Origin: Onishia taeanensis
Lineage (GTDB): Bacteria > Pseudomonadota > Gammaproteobacteria > Pseudomonadales > Halomonadaceae
DNA length: 64,000 nt
Direction of reading: 5' to 3'
Assembly: GCF_003268885.1 (NCBI RefSeq)
Contig: NZ_QLSX01000006.1
Span: forward strand, 186,001 to 250,000
Of the stretch, positions 18,269 to 29,217 are shown in pieces; within the stretch, counting starts at the first letter, position 1; every line of letters begins with the position of its first letter. Below the pieces are notes generated by a model. The model worked only from the letters and a program-made list of their open reading frames with translations, was not told the origin of the DNA and made no database searches. Made by a program: the position numbers and the translations under genes.

Positions 18269-18340
18269 GTGGCGCCCACGCCACCCGTCGGTGACATGTC
18301 TGTTCGCACGGCCGCCTCGCGGCGGCCGTCGTTCTCGTAA

Positions 18341-18366
18341 CGCCCGTCCTCGCTCGGGCGTTTTTT
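18341..18366 (+). terminator. Rho-independent terminator after small membrane protein
   Basis: CGCCCG (18341-18346) pairs with CGGGCG (18355-18360) and is followed by six T residues. A second GC-rich hairpin (CGGCCGCC/GGCGGCCG at about 18309-18328) lies just before it. Confidence 0.85.
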
Positions 18367-18469
18367 CATGCTGGCACCGCTAGTTTCATCCTCGCTCCGC
18401 CGAGCTGTCGGCGGGACGGCGATGCCCTATGATGTGCTTCCCGCGCTGGATAGATGATGGCGATCCGCA

Positions 18470-19444
18470 ATGCATGACCTTTCTGTTGATCCTTCGGCTC
18501 AGCCGCCGCGTCAGGTGGGGGTGCTGCTGCTGACCGGTTTCTCGCTGCTGGCCCAGGCCTGTGCCCTGGAACCCCTGGCGGTGGCCAGCCAACTGGCCGG
18601 CCGGCGGCTCTATGCGCCGGTGGCCTTCGGCCTCGATGCCCGGGCGGTGACCAGCGCCGCCGAGCTGTCGCTTTCGCCGCCGCTGGTGCCTGGCGACGAC
18701 GACCGGGAGCTCGACGTGCTGCTGGTCTGCGCGCCGAGCCCGCTGGCCGCCGCGCTGCCGGCGAGCCTCGCCGACTGGCTCAAGCGCCTGGCGGGGCGAG
18801 GCGTGGTACTGGGCGGCATCGCCGGCGGCGCCGAGGTACTGGCCTGGGCGGGGGTGCTGGATGGCTACCGGGCGACGCTGCCCTGGCAGCGGGTCGATGC
18901 CGTGGGGCAGGAACATCCGGGCATCAATCTGTCGCCGCAGCTCTTCGAGATCGATCGAGACCGGCTGACCTGCGGCGGCGGCACCTCGGCCATGGACATG
19001 GTGATGACCCTGATCGGCATGCACCACGGCCAGCGACTGGCCGAGAAGGTGTCCGAACACTTCGTCTGTGAGCGTATCCGCATGGCCGACGAGCCTCAGC
19101 ACGTGCCGCTGCGCTCCCGGCTTGGTCATGCCCCGCAGAGCCTGATCGACGCCGTGTCGCTGATGGAGGCCAACATCGAGGAGCCGCTGACCACCCACGA
19201 ACTGGCCGAGCACCTGGGTATCTCCCGGCGCCAGCTCGAGCGGCTCTTCAAGAAGTACCTGCAGGCGGTACCGAGCCGCTACTACCTGGACCTGCGCCTG
19301 CAGGAGGCGCGCAAGCTGCTGCGCGAGAGTGATCGCGCGGTGGGCGACATCGCCCTGCAGACCGGCTTCTCTTCCGGCGCCCACTTCTCCACCGCCTATC
19401 GTAACCACTTCGGCATGACGCCCCGGGAAGAGCGCTTGGCGTAA
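18470..19444 (+). CDS. GATase1-AraC transcriptional regulator (ArgR/GlxA-like)
   Basis: 324-residue regulator: a DJ-1/PfpI (class I glutamine amidotransferase-like) ligand domain at about 12-190, then an AraC-type domain with two helix-turn-helices (ELAEHLGISRRQLERLFKK and IALQTGFSSGAHFSTAYRNH). This architecture includes Pseudomonas ArgR, which activates the arginine succinyltransferase operon, and the choline/glycine-betaine regulators. The ast operon lies 3.2 kb downstream, which favours an arginine role, but three unrelated genes intervene. It is transcribed as a single gene. Confidence 0.9.
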   Translation: MHDLSVDPSAQPPRQVGVLLLTGFSLLAQACALEPLAVASQLAGRRLYAPVAFGLDARAVTSAAELSLSPPLVPGDDDRELDVLLVCAPSPLAAALPASLADWLKRLAGRGVVLGGIAGGAEVLAWAGVLDGYRATLPWQRVDAVGQEHPGINLSPQLFEIDRDRLTCGGGTSAMDMVMTLIGMHHGQRLAEKVSEHFVCERIRMADEPQHVPLRSRLGHAPQSLIDAVSLMEANIEEPLTTHELAEHLGISRRQLERLFKKYLQAVPSRYYLDLRLQEARKLLRESDRAVGDIALQTGFSSGAHFSTAYRNHFGMTPREERLA

Positions 19445-19646
19445 CGGCCGCGGCGGCGTGTCCGAGCAGGATGACAGGGCAGAGCGCCTGAACGGTATAG
19501 CCGAAAGCCGGCCATCTGCCGCCGCCGCTGGGCGCGGGCGGCCCGGGACGCTACCATTGGCCGACATTCATGCACGCAGGATGCGGCGACCATCGAGCCC
19601 TGTCTCGACGCCCGTGTCATGCCCTCGACTCTCCACGGTTTCCCCC

Positions 19647-20810
19647 ATGGCACTCGACGCAAGCGATACCCGCCTCAACAAGTTCATCAGCGAAACCGGC
19701 ATCGTGTCGCGTCGCGAGGCCGACCGGCTGATCGAAGAAGGGGCGGTCAAGGTCAACGGTCGCCGCGCCGAGATGGGCATGCGGGTGACCGACGCCGACC
19801 GGGTCACGGTGCGCGGCAAGCCGCTGCGGGCCAAGCCCCGGCCGGTCTACCTGCTTTACAACAAGCCGGTCGGCGTGACCTGTACCACCGATCCCGCCGA
19901 CCCCACCAACATCGTCGATGCGATCAACTACCCCGAGCGGATCTTTCCCATCGGGCGGCTCGACAAGCCCTCCCAGGGGCTGATTCTGCTGACCAACGAT
20001 GGCGATATCGTCAACAAGATCCTGAGGGCCGGTAACGCCCACGAGAAGGAATACCTAGTGCGGGTCGATCGCCCGATCGATCAGAGCTTCATCGAGCGCA
20101 TGGGCGCGGGCATTCCGATTCTCGGCACCGTGACCCAGCCCTGTCCGGTCCGACAGACCGGACCCAACAGCTTCACCATCGTGTTGACGCAGGGCCTCAA
20201 CCGCCAGATCCGTCGCATGACCGAGTACCTGGGCTATGAGGTCACCTACCTCAAGCGTGTGCGGCTGATGAATATTCATCTGGACAGGCTGTCGTCCGGC
20301 CAGTGGCGCGAGCTGAGCGATGATGAGATGGCCACCCTTGAAGGTATGCTCGGCGATTCGCGCAAGACCGAAGATGCCTCGCTGCCCAAGCGCAAGGCCA
20401 AGCCCGCTAAGCAAGGGGCTGGGAAGACAGGCGCTGGTAAACCAGGCTCCGGCAAATCGGCCGCGGCCAAGCCCGGCGCCAAGCGCACCGCCGAGCCCGG
20501 GAAGCGTAAGCCCGGCCAGAGTAAGCCGGGTCAGAATAAGTCAGCGCAGGGTAAGCCCGCCGCCAAGCCCAAGCGGGCGATCAAGCAGGCGGCCAAACCG
20601 GGGGACGGCAAGCCCGCAGGCAAGGGCGGTCAAGGCAAGGCGGGATTCAATAGCAAATCGCCGACCAAGTCAGGCAGCAAGCCAGGGGCTAGCAAGGCAG
20701 ACAACAGGACAGGCAGCAAGAAAGGATTCAGTAAGCCAGGATCCAGCAAGCAAGGCCCGAGCAAGGCCGGCGGCCGACCCGCGAGGCGCTCACCGCGCGG
20801 GCGTTCCTGA
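19647..20810 (+). CDS. rluF: RluF-type 23S rRNA pseudouridine synthase with basic tail
   Basis: 387 residues. An S4 RNA-binding domain (about 6-55, FISETGIVSRREADRLIEEG) precedes the RsuA/RluF catalytic domain; the catalytic Asp is in FPIGRLDKPSQGLILLTNDG, and NRQIRRMTEYLGYEV is the family C-terminal motif. RluF modifies 23S rRNA position 2604 in E. coli; close paralogues RluB/RluE differ in detail, so the site is inferred. Residues about 245-387 form a Lys/Pro/Gly-rich low-complexity tail (repeated K-P-G), longer than the E. coli protein. The start at 19647 gives the usual N terminus; its ribosome site is weak. The end overlaps the convergent methyltransferase gene by 21 bases. Confidence 0.9.
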   Translation: MALDASDTRLNKFISETGIVSRREADRLIEEGAVKVNGRRAEMGMRVTDADRVTVRGKPLRAKPRPVYLLYNKPVGVTCTTDPADPTNIVDAINYPERIFPIGRLDKPSQGLILLTNDGDIVNKILRAGNAHEKEYLVRVDRPIDQSFIERMGAGIPILGTVTQPCPVRQTGPNSFTIVLTQGLNRQIRRMTEYLGYEVTYLKRVRLMNIHLDRLSSGQWRELSDDEMATLEGMLGDSRKTEDASLPKRKAKPAKQGAGKTGAGKPGSGKSAAAKPGAKRTAEPGKRKPGQSKPGQNKSAQGKPAAKPKRAIKQAAKPGDGKPAGKGGQGKAGFNSKSPTKSGSKPGASKADNRTGSKKGFSKPGSSKQGPSKAGGRPARRSPRGRS

Positions 20811-21422
20811 CTTTCGCGCCAGCAGGGCGCGAAACAGCTCGCCCATCATCACCGGCTCGTCGTTCTCGATCACGAATCCAGCGCCGTCCAGCAGTGGCTG
20901 GGCCTGGCGGGTAATATCGGTGGCGATGGCGCTGGTCACCAGGTTCAAGGCCCGCCTTACTGCGCCTGCCGGGCGGTGATCGGGCTGGAACTTGTCCAGC
21001 ACGCACAGCTGACCGTCATCGGCCAGCACCCTGTAGGCCTCACGCAGGCCCTGCTGTGGCTGCGGCATGACCGCGAGTATCAGGTGCATCACCACCACAT
21101 CGAAGTGAGCATCCGGGTAGTCGAGGTGCTCGGCGTCCATGACCCGGGCGCTGGCATCGATGCCCAGGCGGTCTGAGCGTGCCTGAAAGCGGCGCACCAT
21201 GGCCGGGGAGAGATCGGTGCCATGCAGCTCGATGCAGCGGGGCAGCCAAGGCAGGTCGAGCCCGGTGCCGGCGCCGACGATAAGCACTCGCTGGCCGGTT
21301 TGCCAGTCCACGGCGGACAGCGCCTGGCGGCGGGCGCGGCGAAAGGCGCCTTCGGCGACCAGGTCATAGACCGGGGCGTAGAGGGTATAGCGCAGTCGGT
21401 TCCAGCCGGTGGTATTGAACAT
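20790..21422 (-). CDS. Class I SAM-dependent methyltransferase (PmtA/UbiE-like)
   Basis: 210-residue methyltransferase. Motif I is VLIVGAGTGLDL (near residues 46-57), motif II includes LHGTDLSPAMV, and VMDAEHLDYPDAHFDVVVMH supplies the later SAM contacts. The N-terminal stretch YTLYAPVYDL resembles phosphatidylethanolamine N-methyltransferases and UbiE relatives; substrate is not certain. It lies alone on the minus strand between an SDR gene and rluF, with a 21-base tail-to-tail overlap with rluF. Confidence 0.88.
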   Translation of the reverse strand: MFNTTGWNRLRYTLYAPVYDLVAEGAFRRARRQALSAVDWQTGQRVLIVGAGTGLDLPWLPRCIELHGTDLSPAMVRRFQARSDRLGIDASARVMDAEHLDYPDAHFDVVVMHLILAVMPQPQQGLREAYRVLADDGQLCVLDKFQPDHRPAGAVRRALNLVTSAIATDITRQAQPLLDGAGFVIENDEPVMMGELFRALLARKSGTPAR

Positions 21423-21580
21423 CGCGATGTCTCCCTTGGGCTCACCTGGCCGCTTTTGGCTCCATGCATGTCTGCATCATGCGCCAGTCTCGCAAAGCTG
21501 AGAAGAGCCCCGGGCCTTGCCATCAACCAATGGCAAGGCGGATCTTTCCGACTGCTGTAGCTGCTGCGCCCCGGGATCGC

Positions 21581-22375
21581 TTAGGCCATGGTGTCCACGA
21601 TGCCACCTTCCACCCTGAGCGCCGCGCCGGTGGTGGCGCTAGCTTGGGGCGAGGCCGCGTAGACGCTCATGTTGGCGACTTCCTCTGGCGTTGCCAGGCG
21701 CTGAATGATCGAAGAGGGACGGTTCTCCTGCACGAAGCGGGCTTCCATCTCTTCTTGGGAGATGCCCGCCTCATCGGCGGCCTGCTTGAGCATCTTGATC
21801 ACGCCTTCGGAACGGGTCGGCCCCGGCAGGATGGCGTTGACGGTGACGTTGGTACCGGCGAGCACCTTGGCAAGCCCGCGGGAGATCGACTGCACCGCGC
21901 TCTTGGTCATGCCGTAGTGGACCATTTCGCTGGGAATGTTCAGCGCCGATTCGCTGGACAGGAACTGGATCCGCCCCCAGTCGCGCTCGCGCATGCCCTT
22001 GGCGTAGTGGCGCGACAGACGCACCGCGCTCATGACGTTGACGTCGAAGAACTGCTGCCAGGTCTCGTCGTCGGTCTCGAAGAAGTCTTGGGGGGCGAAG
22101 ATGCCCACGTTGTTGATCAGAATATCGGTTTCAGGCTTTGCAGCGATCAGCGCCTGACAGCCTTCAGCAGTGCCCAGGTCGGCGGCGACCCCCGTAATGC
22201 TCGCCTGAGGAAGCGCCTTCTTCAGGCTTGAGATGGCGTCATCGACGCGGGACTGGGTGCGCCCGGTGATCACCACCTCGGCGCCGGCTTCGGCGAGCCC
22301 ACTGGCAATGGAATAGCCGATGCCGGCGGTGGAACCGGTGACGATGGCATGCTTGCCGGATAGATCGATATGCAT
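21581..22375 (-). CDS. SDR family NAD(P)-dependent oxidoreductase
   Basis: 264-residue classical short-chain dehydrogenase: cofactor motif TGSTAGIG (about 13-20), NNVGIF, and catalytic Ser/Tyr/Lys in LSSESALN and HYGMTKSAV. The C-terminal stretch ATTGAALRVEGGIVDTM is typical of the family. Substrate unknown. The ATG at 22375 has GGAG eight bases upstream; a start at 22417 has no ribosome site. It is divergent from astC. Confidence 0.9.
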   Translation of the reverse strand: MHIDLSGKHAIVTGSTAGIGYSIASGLAEAGAEVVITGRTQSRVDDAISSLKKALPQASITGVAADLGTAEGCQALIAAKPETDILINNVGIFAPQDFFETDDETWQQFFDVNVMSAVRLSRHYAKGMRERDWGRIQFLSSESALNIPSEMVHYGMTKSAVQSISRGLAKVLAGTNVTVNAILPGPTRSEGVIKMLKQAADEAGISQEEMEARFVQENRPSSIIQRLATPEEVANMSVYAASPQASATTGAALRVEGGIVDTMA

Positions 22376-22580
22376 GTGGCAGACTCCTTGTGGAATAGGC
22401 CCTGGTGGGCTCGTCAAAAAGCCCTGGCGGGGCAGGAGATGTCTTTAGCCTGCTAAAAAGATGGGGCGCTCGCCGGATTCTTCAAGGGCCGTCTTCAAGG
22501 ATGGTTATCGACGCCGATGGCCTGATGGCCGCCCGCCGCTTTTCATAATTCGCCGTCCCATCGCTGAAAGCCGAGCGTGA

Positions 22581-23849
<1,269 letters not shown>

Positions 23850-23914
23850 GCGCGACCATGACGGCCTCAGCCCAAGGTTCAGCCCCCACTCATGGCCACG
23901 ATGGAGGACAGCCC

Positions 23915-24979
23915 ATGCTGGTCGTTCGTCCTGCTCGCTCGGCGGATCTGCCGGCCCTTGAGCGCCTGGCCGGCACCGCCACGCCGCGCCTGACCAACCT
24001 GCCGGCTCACCGCGATCGTCTGGAAGAGCGGATCACCCGCTCCCAGCGCTCCTTTGGTCGCGCGGTCGACTTTCCCGGCGATGAGCACTACACCTTCGTG
24101 CTCGAGGACCGGGAGCGCGGCGAGGTGGTGGGTACCGCCACCATTCGCGCTCAGGCAGGGGCGGTGGACGCGTACTACACCTATCGCCAGGAAACCCTGA
24201 TCCACGCCTCGCAGCAGCTCAACGTGCGCCGCGAGGTGCAGACCCTGTCGCTGTCCCACGAGGTCTCCGAGGCGTCGCTGCTCTGCGCGCTGTCGCTGGA
24301 CCCGCGCTACAAGGGCACCAGCGCCGAGAGCCTTCTGCGTCGGGCGCGGCTGATGTTCATCGCCCAGTATCCGGAGCGCTTCGCCGACCTCTTGGCGGTG
24401 GCCTTCCCGGGTTTTCTCGATGAGGCCGGTGAGTCACCGTTCTGGGCGAGCGTCGGCGAGCACTTCTTCCAGCGCGGCTATCAGGAGATCAACCACATCG
24501 CCGGAGTGCGCTCGAAAAGCTTCATCGCCGAGGTGATGCCGCAGTTCCCGCTCTATCTGCCACTGCTCACGCCGCCGGCGCGGGCCGCTATCGGTCGCGA
24601 GCACCCGGATCACGAGGTGGCGCTCGAGGAGATGCTGGCCGAGGGCTTTGTGCGTAGCCGACATGTCGACATCTTCGATGCCGGCCCGGTGATCAAGGGC
24701 GAACGTGACCGCCTGGAGACCTTCCGTCGCGCCAGCTGGCATCCGGTGCGGATTCGCCCGGCGTCGTCGCTGCCCGATGCGGAGCCGGCGATGATCGCCA
24801 ACCAGAAGCTCGGCGAGTTCCGCTGCGTGGTGGCCCGCTATGCCCTGTCGCCCACTGGCCAACTGATGCTGTCCCCCGAGCACGCCGAGATCCTCGGCGT
24901 CGAAGAGGGCCGCGCCGTGCTGGCCGCGCCGCTTGCGCTGCCCGACGCCATCGATGCCCTCGACGAAGGAGAACTGTGA
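23915..24979 (+). CDS. astA: Arginine N-succinyltransferase, alpha subunit (AruF-like)
   Basis: 354-residue arginine N-succinyltransferase of the GNAT-related AstA family, first step of the pathway (succinyl-CoA plus arginine). Family marks include ALERLAGTATPRLTNLPAHR near the start and SLDPRYKGTSAESLLRRAR, GYQEINHIAG and HVDIFDAGPVI later. In Pseudomonas the enzyme is a heteromer of AruF and AruG; this is the first of two paralogues here and corresponds to AruF by order. The ATG at 23915 is preceded by GGAGG (23903-23907); an earlier in-frame ATG at 23846 would overlap astC but lacks such a site. Confidence 0.92.
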   Translation: MLVVRPARSADLPALERLAGTATPRLTNLPAHRDRLEERITRSQRSFGRAVDFPGDEHYTFVLEDRERGEVVGTATIRAQAGAVDAYYTYRQETLIHASQQLNVRREVQTLSLSHEVSEASLLCALSLDPRYKGTSAESLLRRARLMFIAQYPERFADLLAVAFPGFLDEAGESPFWASVGEHFFQRGYQEINHIAGVRSKSFIAEVMPQFPLYLPLLTPPARAAIGREHPDHEVALEEMLAEGFVRSRHVDIFDAGPVIKGERDRLETFRRASWHPVRIRPASSLPDAEPAMIANQKLGEFRCVVARYALSPTGQLMLSPEHAEILGVEEGRAVLAAPLALPDAIDALDEGEL

Positions 24980-26037
24980 TGCGCATTCGTCCGATTGCCC
25001 GCGGCGACCTGGACGGCCTGCAGGCCCTCTCCCGACAGACCGGCGTCGGTTTCACTTCGCTGCCCGATAATCGCGAGTTTCTTGCCAGCAAGATCGAGTC
25101 GGCGGCGCGCGCCTTCGAGGAACGCACTCCGGTCGATGACCGCCTGTACTTCTTCGTGCTGGAAGACGAGGACAGCGGCGAGCTGGCCGGCTGCTGCGCC
25201 ATCGAGGCCCAGGTGGGGCGCGAGGTGCCGTTTTATCACTACCGGCTCGGCACCCTGGCGCACTCCTCGGTGCAGCTCGACTTGCACCGCACCATCGACA
25301 CCCTGTTCCTGAGTTCAGATCACACCGGCGATGCCGAAGTGGCCTCGCTGTTCCTGCGCCCGGAGTATCGCGGCGCGGATCGTCGCCATGAACGCAACGG
25401 GGCCCTGTTGTCCAAGGCGCGCTGGCTGTTTATGGCGCAGTTCCGCGATCGTTTCCCGGACAAGGTGCTGGCCGAGATGCGCGGCGTCTTCAACGAGGAG
25501 GGCGTGAGCCCCTTCTGGGAGAACCTGGGCAGCCACTTCTTCCCGCTCAATTTCAATCAGGCCGACCGCCTGACCGGCCTTGGCCAGAAGAGCTTCATCG
25601 GCGAGCTGATGCCCAAGTTCCCGATCTATACCACCTTCCTCTCGAAGGAAGCGCAGGCCTGCATCGGCGAGGTCCACGAGCACACCCGCCCGGCGCTCGA
25701 GATGCTCAAGAAGGAAGGGCTGCGCTGGGAAGGCTATATCGACATCTTCGATGCCGGCCCCACCGTTGAGGCCTATATCGACGACGTGCGCGCGGTTCGC
25801 AACTCGACGCTCTGCCAGGTTGAGGTGAGCGCCGAGCTCGCCACTGAGGCCGGGGGCAAGAATGAAGGTGAGAGCGGTGAGCGCCCGGAATGGCTGGTGT
25901 CGACCACTGCGATGGTCGGCTTCTGCGCCTGCTGGGTGGGCCGTGGCCCCGAGGGCGAGGTCATCACCCTGAGCGAGACCGAGGCCCGTCGCCTTGGCGT
26001 CGGCGCCGGCGACACCGTGCGGGTGCTCAGCACCTGA
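24979..26037 (+). CDS. astA: Arginine N-succinyltransferase, beta subunit (AruG-like)
   Basis: 352-residue paralogue of the preceding protein, with matching segments (MRIRPIARGDLDGLQALSRQ, FLRPEYRGADRRHERNG, YIDIFDAGPTV). Together they probably form the heteromeric enzyme known from Pseudomonas aruFG. The start ATG overlaps the stop of the upstream gene in TGATG, with AAGGAG at 24966-24971, so translation is coupled and stoichiometry likely equal. A short insertion near residues 295-305 (Gly/Glu/Lys-rich) is not shared with its partner. Confidence 0.92.
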   Translation: MRIRPIARGDLDGLQALSRQTGVGFTSLPDNREFLASKIESAARAFEERTPVDDRLYFFVLEDEDSGELAGCCAIEAQVGREVPFYHYRLGTLAHSSVQLDLHRTIDTLFLSSDHTGDAEVASLFLRPEYRGADRRHERNGALLSKARWLFMAQFRDRFPDKVLAEMRGVFNEEGVSPFWENLGSHFFPLNFNQADRLTGLGQKSFIGELMPKFPIYTTFLSKEAQACIGEVHEHTRPALEMLKKEGLRWEGYIDIFDAGPTVEAYIDDVRAVRNSTLCQVEVSAELATEAGGKNEGESGERPEWLVSTTAMVGFCACWVGRGPEGEVITLSETEARRLGVGAGDTVRVLST

Positions 26038-26151
26038 GCCGCTGACGATCCACCATAACAATTCGCGACCGGGCGTCACGGCAGCACCGCCCCCCGGTCC
26101 GCCACCCATTTCGCGAGCGCGGCGGCCCCGCCGCGCCGAGGGAGAGACTTC

Positions 26152-27621
26152 ATGCACGCCAAGCAGCAACTCCTGATCGGCGGTACCTGGCTCGACGGCG
26201 AGGCCGAGGGCTTCGTCAAAATCGACCCAGTGTCACACGACACTCTCTGGCAGGCCGGCAGTGCCAGCGCCGACCAGGTCGGCGCCGCCATCGAGGCCGC
26301 CCGCGCCGCCTTCCCGGCCTGGGCCCGCACGCCCTTCGCCGAGCGCCAGGCGCTGATCGAGCGCTTCCGCGACGTACTCGACAGCCGCCGCGAAGAACTT
26401 GCCACCGCCATCGCCCAGGAAACCGGCAAGCCGCTCTGGGAGGCCAGAACTGAAGTCGGCGCCATGATCGGCAAGGTGGCGCTGTCGGTGGCCGCCTATC
26501 ACGAGCGCACCGGCGAGCGCAGCAAGGATGTTAACGGCACCACCGCGGTGCTGCGCCATCGCCCCCACGGCGTGCTGGCGGTGTTTGGCCCCTACAACTT
26601 CCCCGGCCACCTGCCCAACGGGCATATGGTGCCGGCGCTGCTGGCCGGCAACAGCGTGGTCTTCAAGCCCAGCGAGCAGACTCCGCTGACCGCCGACCTG
26701 ACCCTGCAGTGCTGGCGCGAGGCCGGCCTGCCCGACGGCGTGATCAATCTCGTGCAGGGCGCCGCCCCGGTCGGCCAGGCGCTCTCCGCCCACCCCGGCA
26801 TCGACGGCCTGCTGTTCACCGGCAGCGCCAAGGTCGGCGGCATCCTGCAGCGCCAGTTCGCGGGCCAGCTCGACAAGATCCTGGCGCTGGAGCTTGGTGG
26901 CAACAATCCGCTGGTGGTCAAGGACGTGCCGGATGAAAACGCTGCGGTGCTGGCCATCCTGCAGTCGGCGTTCCTCTCCGGCGGCCAGCGCTGCACCTGC
27001 GCGCGCCGCCTGATCGTGCCGGAGGGTCCGGTCGGCGATCGTCTGATCGAGTCGCTGGTCACGGCCATCTCCAAGCTGCGGGTGGCCGGTCAGTTCAGCG
27101 AGGACGCGCCCTTCTACGGTGGCCTGGTCAGTGTCGAGGCCGCCGACGGCTTGCTCAAGGCCCAGGACGACCTGGAAGCCATGGGCGGCAGCGTGCTCGC
27201 GCGCATGCGCCGCCTGGAAGACGACACCAGCCTGCTGTCGCCGGCGCTGATCGACGTCACCGGCATCGCGGTGCCCGACGAGGAGCATTTCGGCCCGCTG
27301 CTCAAGGTGCATCGCTACGCTGACTGGGACGAGGCGATCGCGCTTGCCAACGACACCCGCTACGGCCTCTCAGCAGGCCTGATCGGCGGTGAGCGGGCCG
27401 ACTGGGACGACTTCCTGCTGCGCATCCGCGCCGGCATCGTCAATTGGAACCGCCAGACCACCGGCGCCTCCGGCGATGCACCCTTCGGCGGGGTGGGCGA
27501 CAGCGGCAACCATCGCCCCAGTGCCTATTACGCGGCCGACTACTGTGCCTACCCGGTCGCCTCCATGGAGGCCGAGAGCCTGGTGTTGCCCGAGACGCTG
27601 CCGGCGGGGGTGGTGCTATGA
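26152..27621 (+). CDS. astD: Succinylglutamate semialdehyde dehydrogenase AstD
   Basis: 489-residue aldehyde dehydrogenase (E. coli AstD has 492) oxidising N-succinylglutamate 5-semialdehyde with NAD. The general base Glu lies in [13 protein letters not shown], the catalytic Cys in [11 protein letters not shown], and the N terminus [12 protein letters not shown] plus [10 protein letters not shown] segment is typical of AstD. It follows astA2 after 114 bases and overlaps the astB start by four bases. Confidence 0.95.
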   Translation: MHAKQQLLIGGTWLDGEAEGFVKIDPVSHDTLWQAGSASADQVGAAIEAARAAFPAWARTPFAERQALIERFRDVLDSRREELATAIAQETGKPLWEARTEVGAMIGKVALSVAAYHERTGERSKDVNGTTAVLRHRPHGVLAVFGPYNFPGHLPNGHMVPALLAGNSVVFKPSEQTPLTADLTLQCWREAGLPDGVINLVQGAAPVGQALSAHPGIDGLLFTGSAKVGGILQRQFAGQLDKILALELGGNNPLVVKDVPDENAAVLAILQSAFLSGGQRCTCARRLIVPEGPVGDRLIESLVTAISKLRVAGQFSEDAPFYGGLVSVEAADGLLKAQDDLEAMGGSVLARMRRLEDDTSLLSPALIDVTGIAVPDEEHFGPLLKVHRYADWDEAIALANDTRYGLSAGLIGGERADWDDFLLRIRAGIVNWNRQTTGASGDAPFGGVGDSGNHRPSAYYAADYCAYPVASMEAESLVLPETLPAGVVL

Positions 27622-28961
27622 GTGACGTGCGGGAAGTGAACTTCGATGGTTTGGTGGGCCCGACCCACAACTATTCGGGGCTGGCCCACGGTAACGTGGC
27701 GTCGATGAGCCACGGTGGCCTGGTTTCCAACCCCCGGGAAGGCGCCCTGCAGGGCCTTGCCAAGATGAAGTCGCTGATGGACGCGGGCTATGCCCAGGGC
27801 GTGCTGCCGCCCCAGCAGCGCCCGGATCTTGGCGCCCTGCGGGCGCTGGGCTTCAGCGGCAGCGACGGCGAAGTGCTCGCCCGCGCCGCCAAGGAAGCCC
27901 CGCAGATCCTGCGGGCGGTGTGTTCGGCCTCCAGCATGTGGACCGCCAATGCCGGCACCGTGACGCCGAGCGTCGATGCCCCGGATGGCCGGGTGCACTT
28001 CACCCCGGCCAACCTGCAGTCGAGCTTCCACCGCTATCTGGAACCGCAGACCACTGGGCGGGTGCTTTCGGCGATGTTCCGGGACGAAGGCCACTTCGCC
28101 CATCATCCGGTGCTGCCGGCCACGCCCGCCTTCTCTGATGAGGGCGCTGCTAACCACACCCGCCTGTGTGGCGCCTACGGAGAGCCCGGCGTGCACCTGT
28201 TCGTCTACGGCCGCCAAGCCTTCGGCGGCGATGGCATCGAGCCCAAGCGCTATCCGGCCCGCCAGACGCTGGAGGCCAGCCAGGCCGTCGCTCGCCAGCA
28301 CGGCCTGACGGATGCCCAGACGGTGTTCGCCCAGCAGCACCCGGGCGCTATCGACGCAGGCGTCTTCCACAACGACGTGATCGCGGTGGGCAATGGCCCG
28401 GTGTTGCTCTACCACGCTAAGGCCTTCCGCGACGAAGAAGGCACGCTGGACGAGCTGCGCACCAAGATGGCTACGCCCTTGATCCCGGTGCGGGTGCCGG
28501 AAGAGGCGGTCAGCCTCGAGGACGCCGTGGGGTCGTACCTGTTCAACTCGCAGCTGCTCGCCAACCCGGATGGCTCGATGACCCTGGTGGTGCCAGGTGA
28601 GTGCCAGGAGAACGAGGCGGTCTGGCGCACCATCCAGGATCTCTTGATCGCAGGCCCAAACCCGATCAACGAGGTGCTGGTCAAGGACGTCAAGCAGAGC
28701 ATGCGCAACGGCGGTGGTCCCGCCTGCCTGCGCCTGCGCGTGGCGCTGTCCGACGCCGAGCGGGCCGCCGTGACCGGCCGGGTGCTGCTCAACGACGGCC
28801 TCTACGGCGACCTCACCGCCTGGGTCGAGCGCCACTACCGCGACCGTCTGGCGGTAGAGGATCTGGCCGACCCGAAGCTTGCCGTCGAGACCCTCAGCGC
28901 CCTGGATGAGCTGACACAGCTTCTGGAGATCGGCTCGGTGTATCCGTTCCAGTTGGGATAG
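27618..28961 (+). CDS. astB: N-succinylarginine dihydrolase AstB
   Basis: 447 residues, exactly the E. coli AstB length. It hydrolyses N2-succinylarginine to succinylornithine, ammonia and CO2, the second step. It has the guanidino-modifying-enzyme fold: N-terminal [17 protein letters not shown], His in the [12 protein letters not shown] segment, and the catalytic Cys370 in [12 protein letters not shown]. The start ATG overlaps the astD stop (ATGA). It is the last ast gene in this operon: a terminator follows and no astE (succinylglutamate desuccinylase) is present in the window. Confidence 0.96.
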   Translation: MSDVREVNFDGLVGPTHNYSGLAHGNVASMSHGGLVSNPREGALQGLAKMKSLMDAGYAQGVLPPQQRPDLGALRALGFSGSDGEVLARAAKEAPQILRAVCSASSMWTANAGTVTPSVDAPDGRVHFTPANLQSSFHRYLEPQTTGRVLSAMFRDEGHFAHHPVLPATPAFSDEGAANHTRLCGAYGEPGVHLFVYGRQAFGGDGIEPKRYPARQTLEASQAVARQHGLTDAQTVFAQQHPGAIDAGVFHNDVIAVGNGPVLLYHAKAFRDEEGTLDELRTKMATPLIPVRVPEEAVSLEDAVGSYLFNSQLLANPDGSMTLVVPGECQENEAVWRTIQDLLIAGPNPINEVLVKDVKQSMRNGGGPACLRLRVALSDAERAAVTGRVLLNDGLYGDLTAWVERHYRDRLAVEDLADPKLAVETLSALDELTQLLEIGSVYPFQLG

Positions 28962-29005
28962 GCCGCTGCCTCGAGGGCTTGTCCTTTGAGGCATGGCAAT
29001 GCGTC

Positions 29006-29044
29006 GCCCCCGTCGGCCTCCCTGGCTGGCGGGGGCATTTTTTA
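29006..29044 (+). terminator. Rho-independent terminator of the ast operon
   Basis: GCCCCCG (29006-29012) pairs with CGGGGGC (29030-29036), followed by ATTTTTTAT. It lies about 45 bases after the astB stop. Confidence 0.85.
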
Positions 29045-29217
29045 TTCTGGTAGCCTTGATTGCTGCTCCGACGCTGGCGCTTTTTATAGTGCCCCCACGC
29101 CGGCACCTTCTGCCGTGCCGCTTTTTACCTTGCCGCGAGGCTGGCACTTTCTACCGAGCCCCGACGCTGGCACAGTAACGCCTCTTCAGATTTCCTTTCA
29201 CGATGCAGGCCCTGCCG

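Noticed and set aside
18386-19567. Minus-strand reading frame (393 codons) opposite the AraC-type regulator
   Set aside because: Shadow of the regulator gene; the plus-strand protein has clear domains and this one has none.
19458-19646. N-terminal extension of the RluF-type protein from an earlier start
   Set aside because: The added 63 residues match nothing in the family and lack a ribosome site; the normal N terminus starts at 19647.
27549-29147. Long minus-strand reading frame (532 codons) opposite astB
   Set aside because: It is antisense to a well-matched astB gene, has no recognisable domain and reflects high GC codon use.
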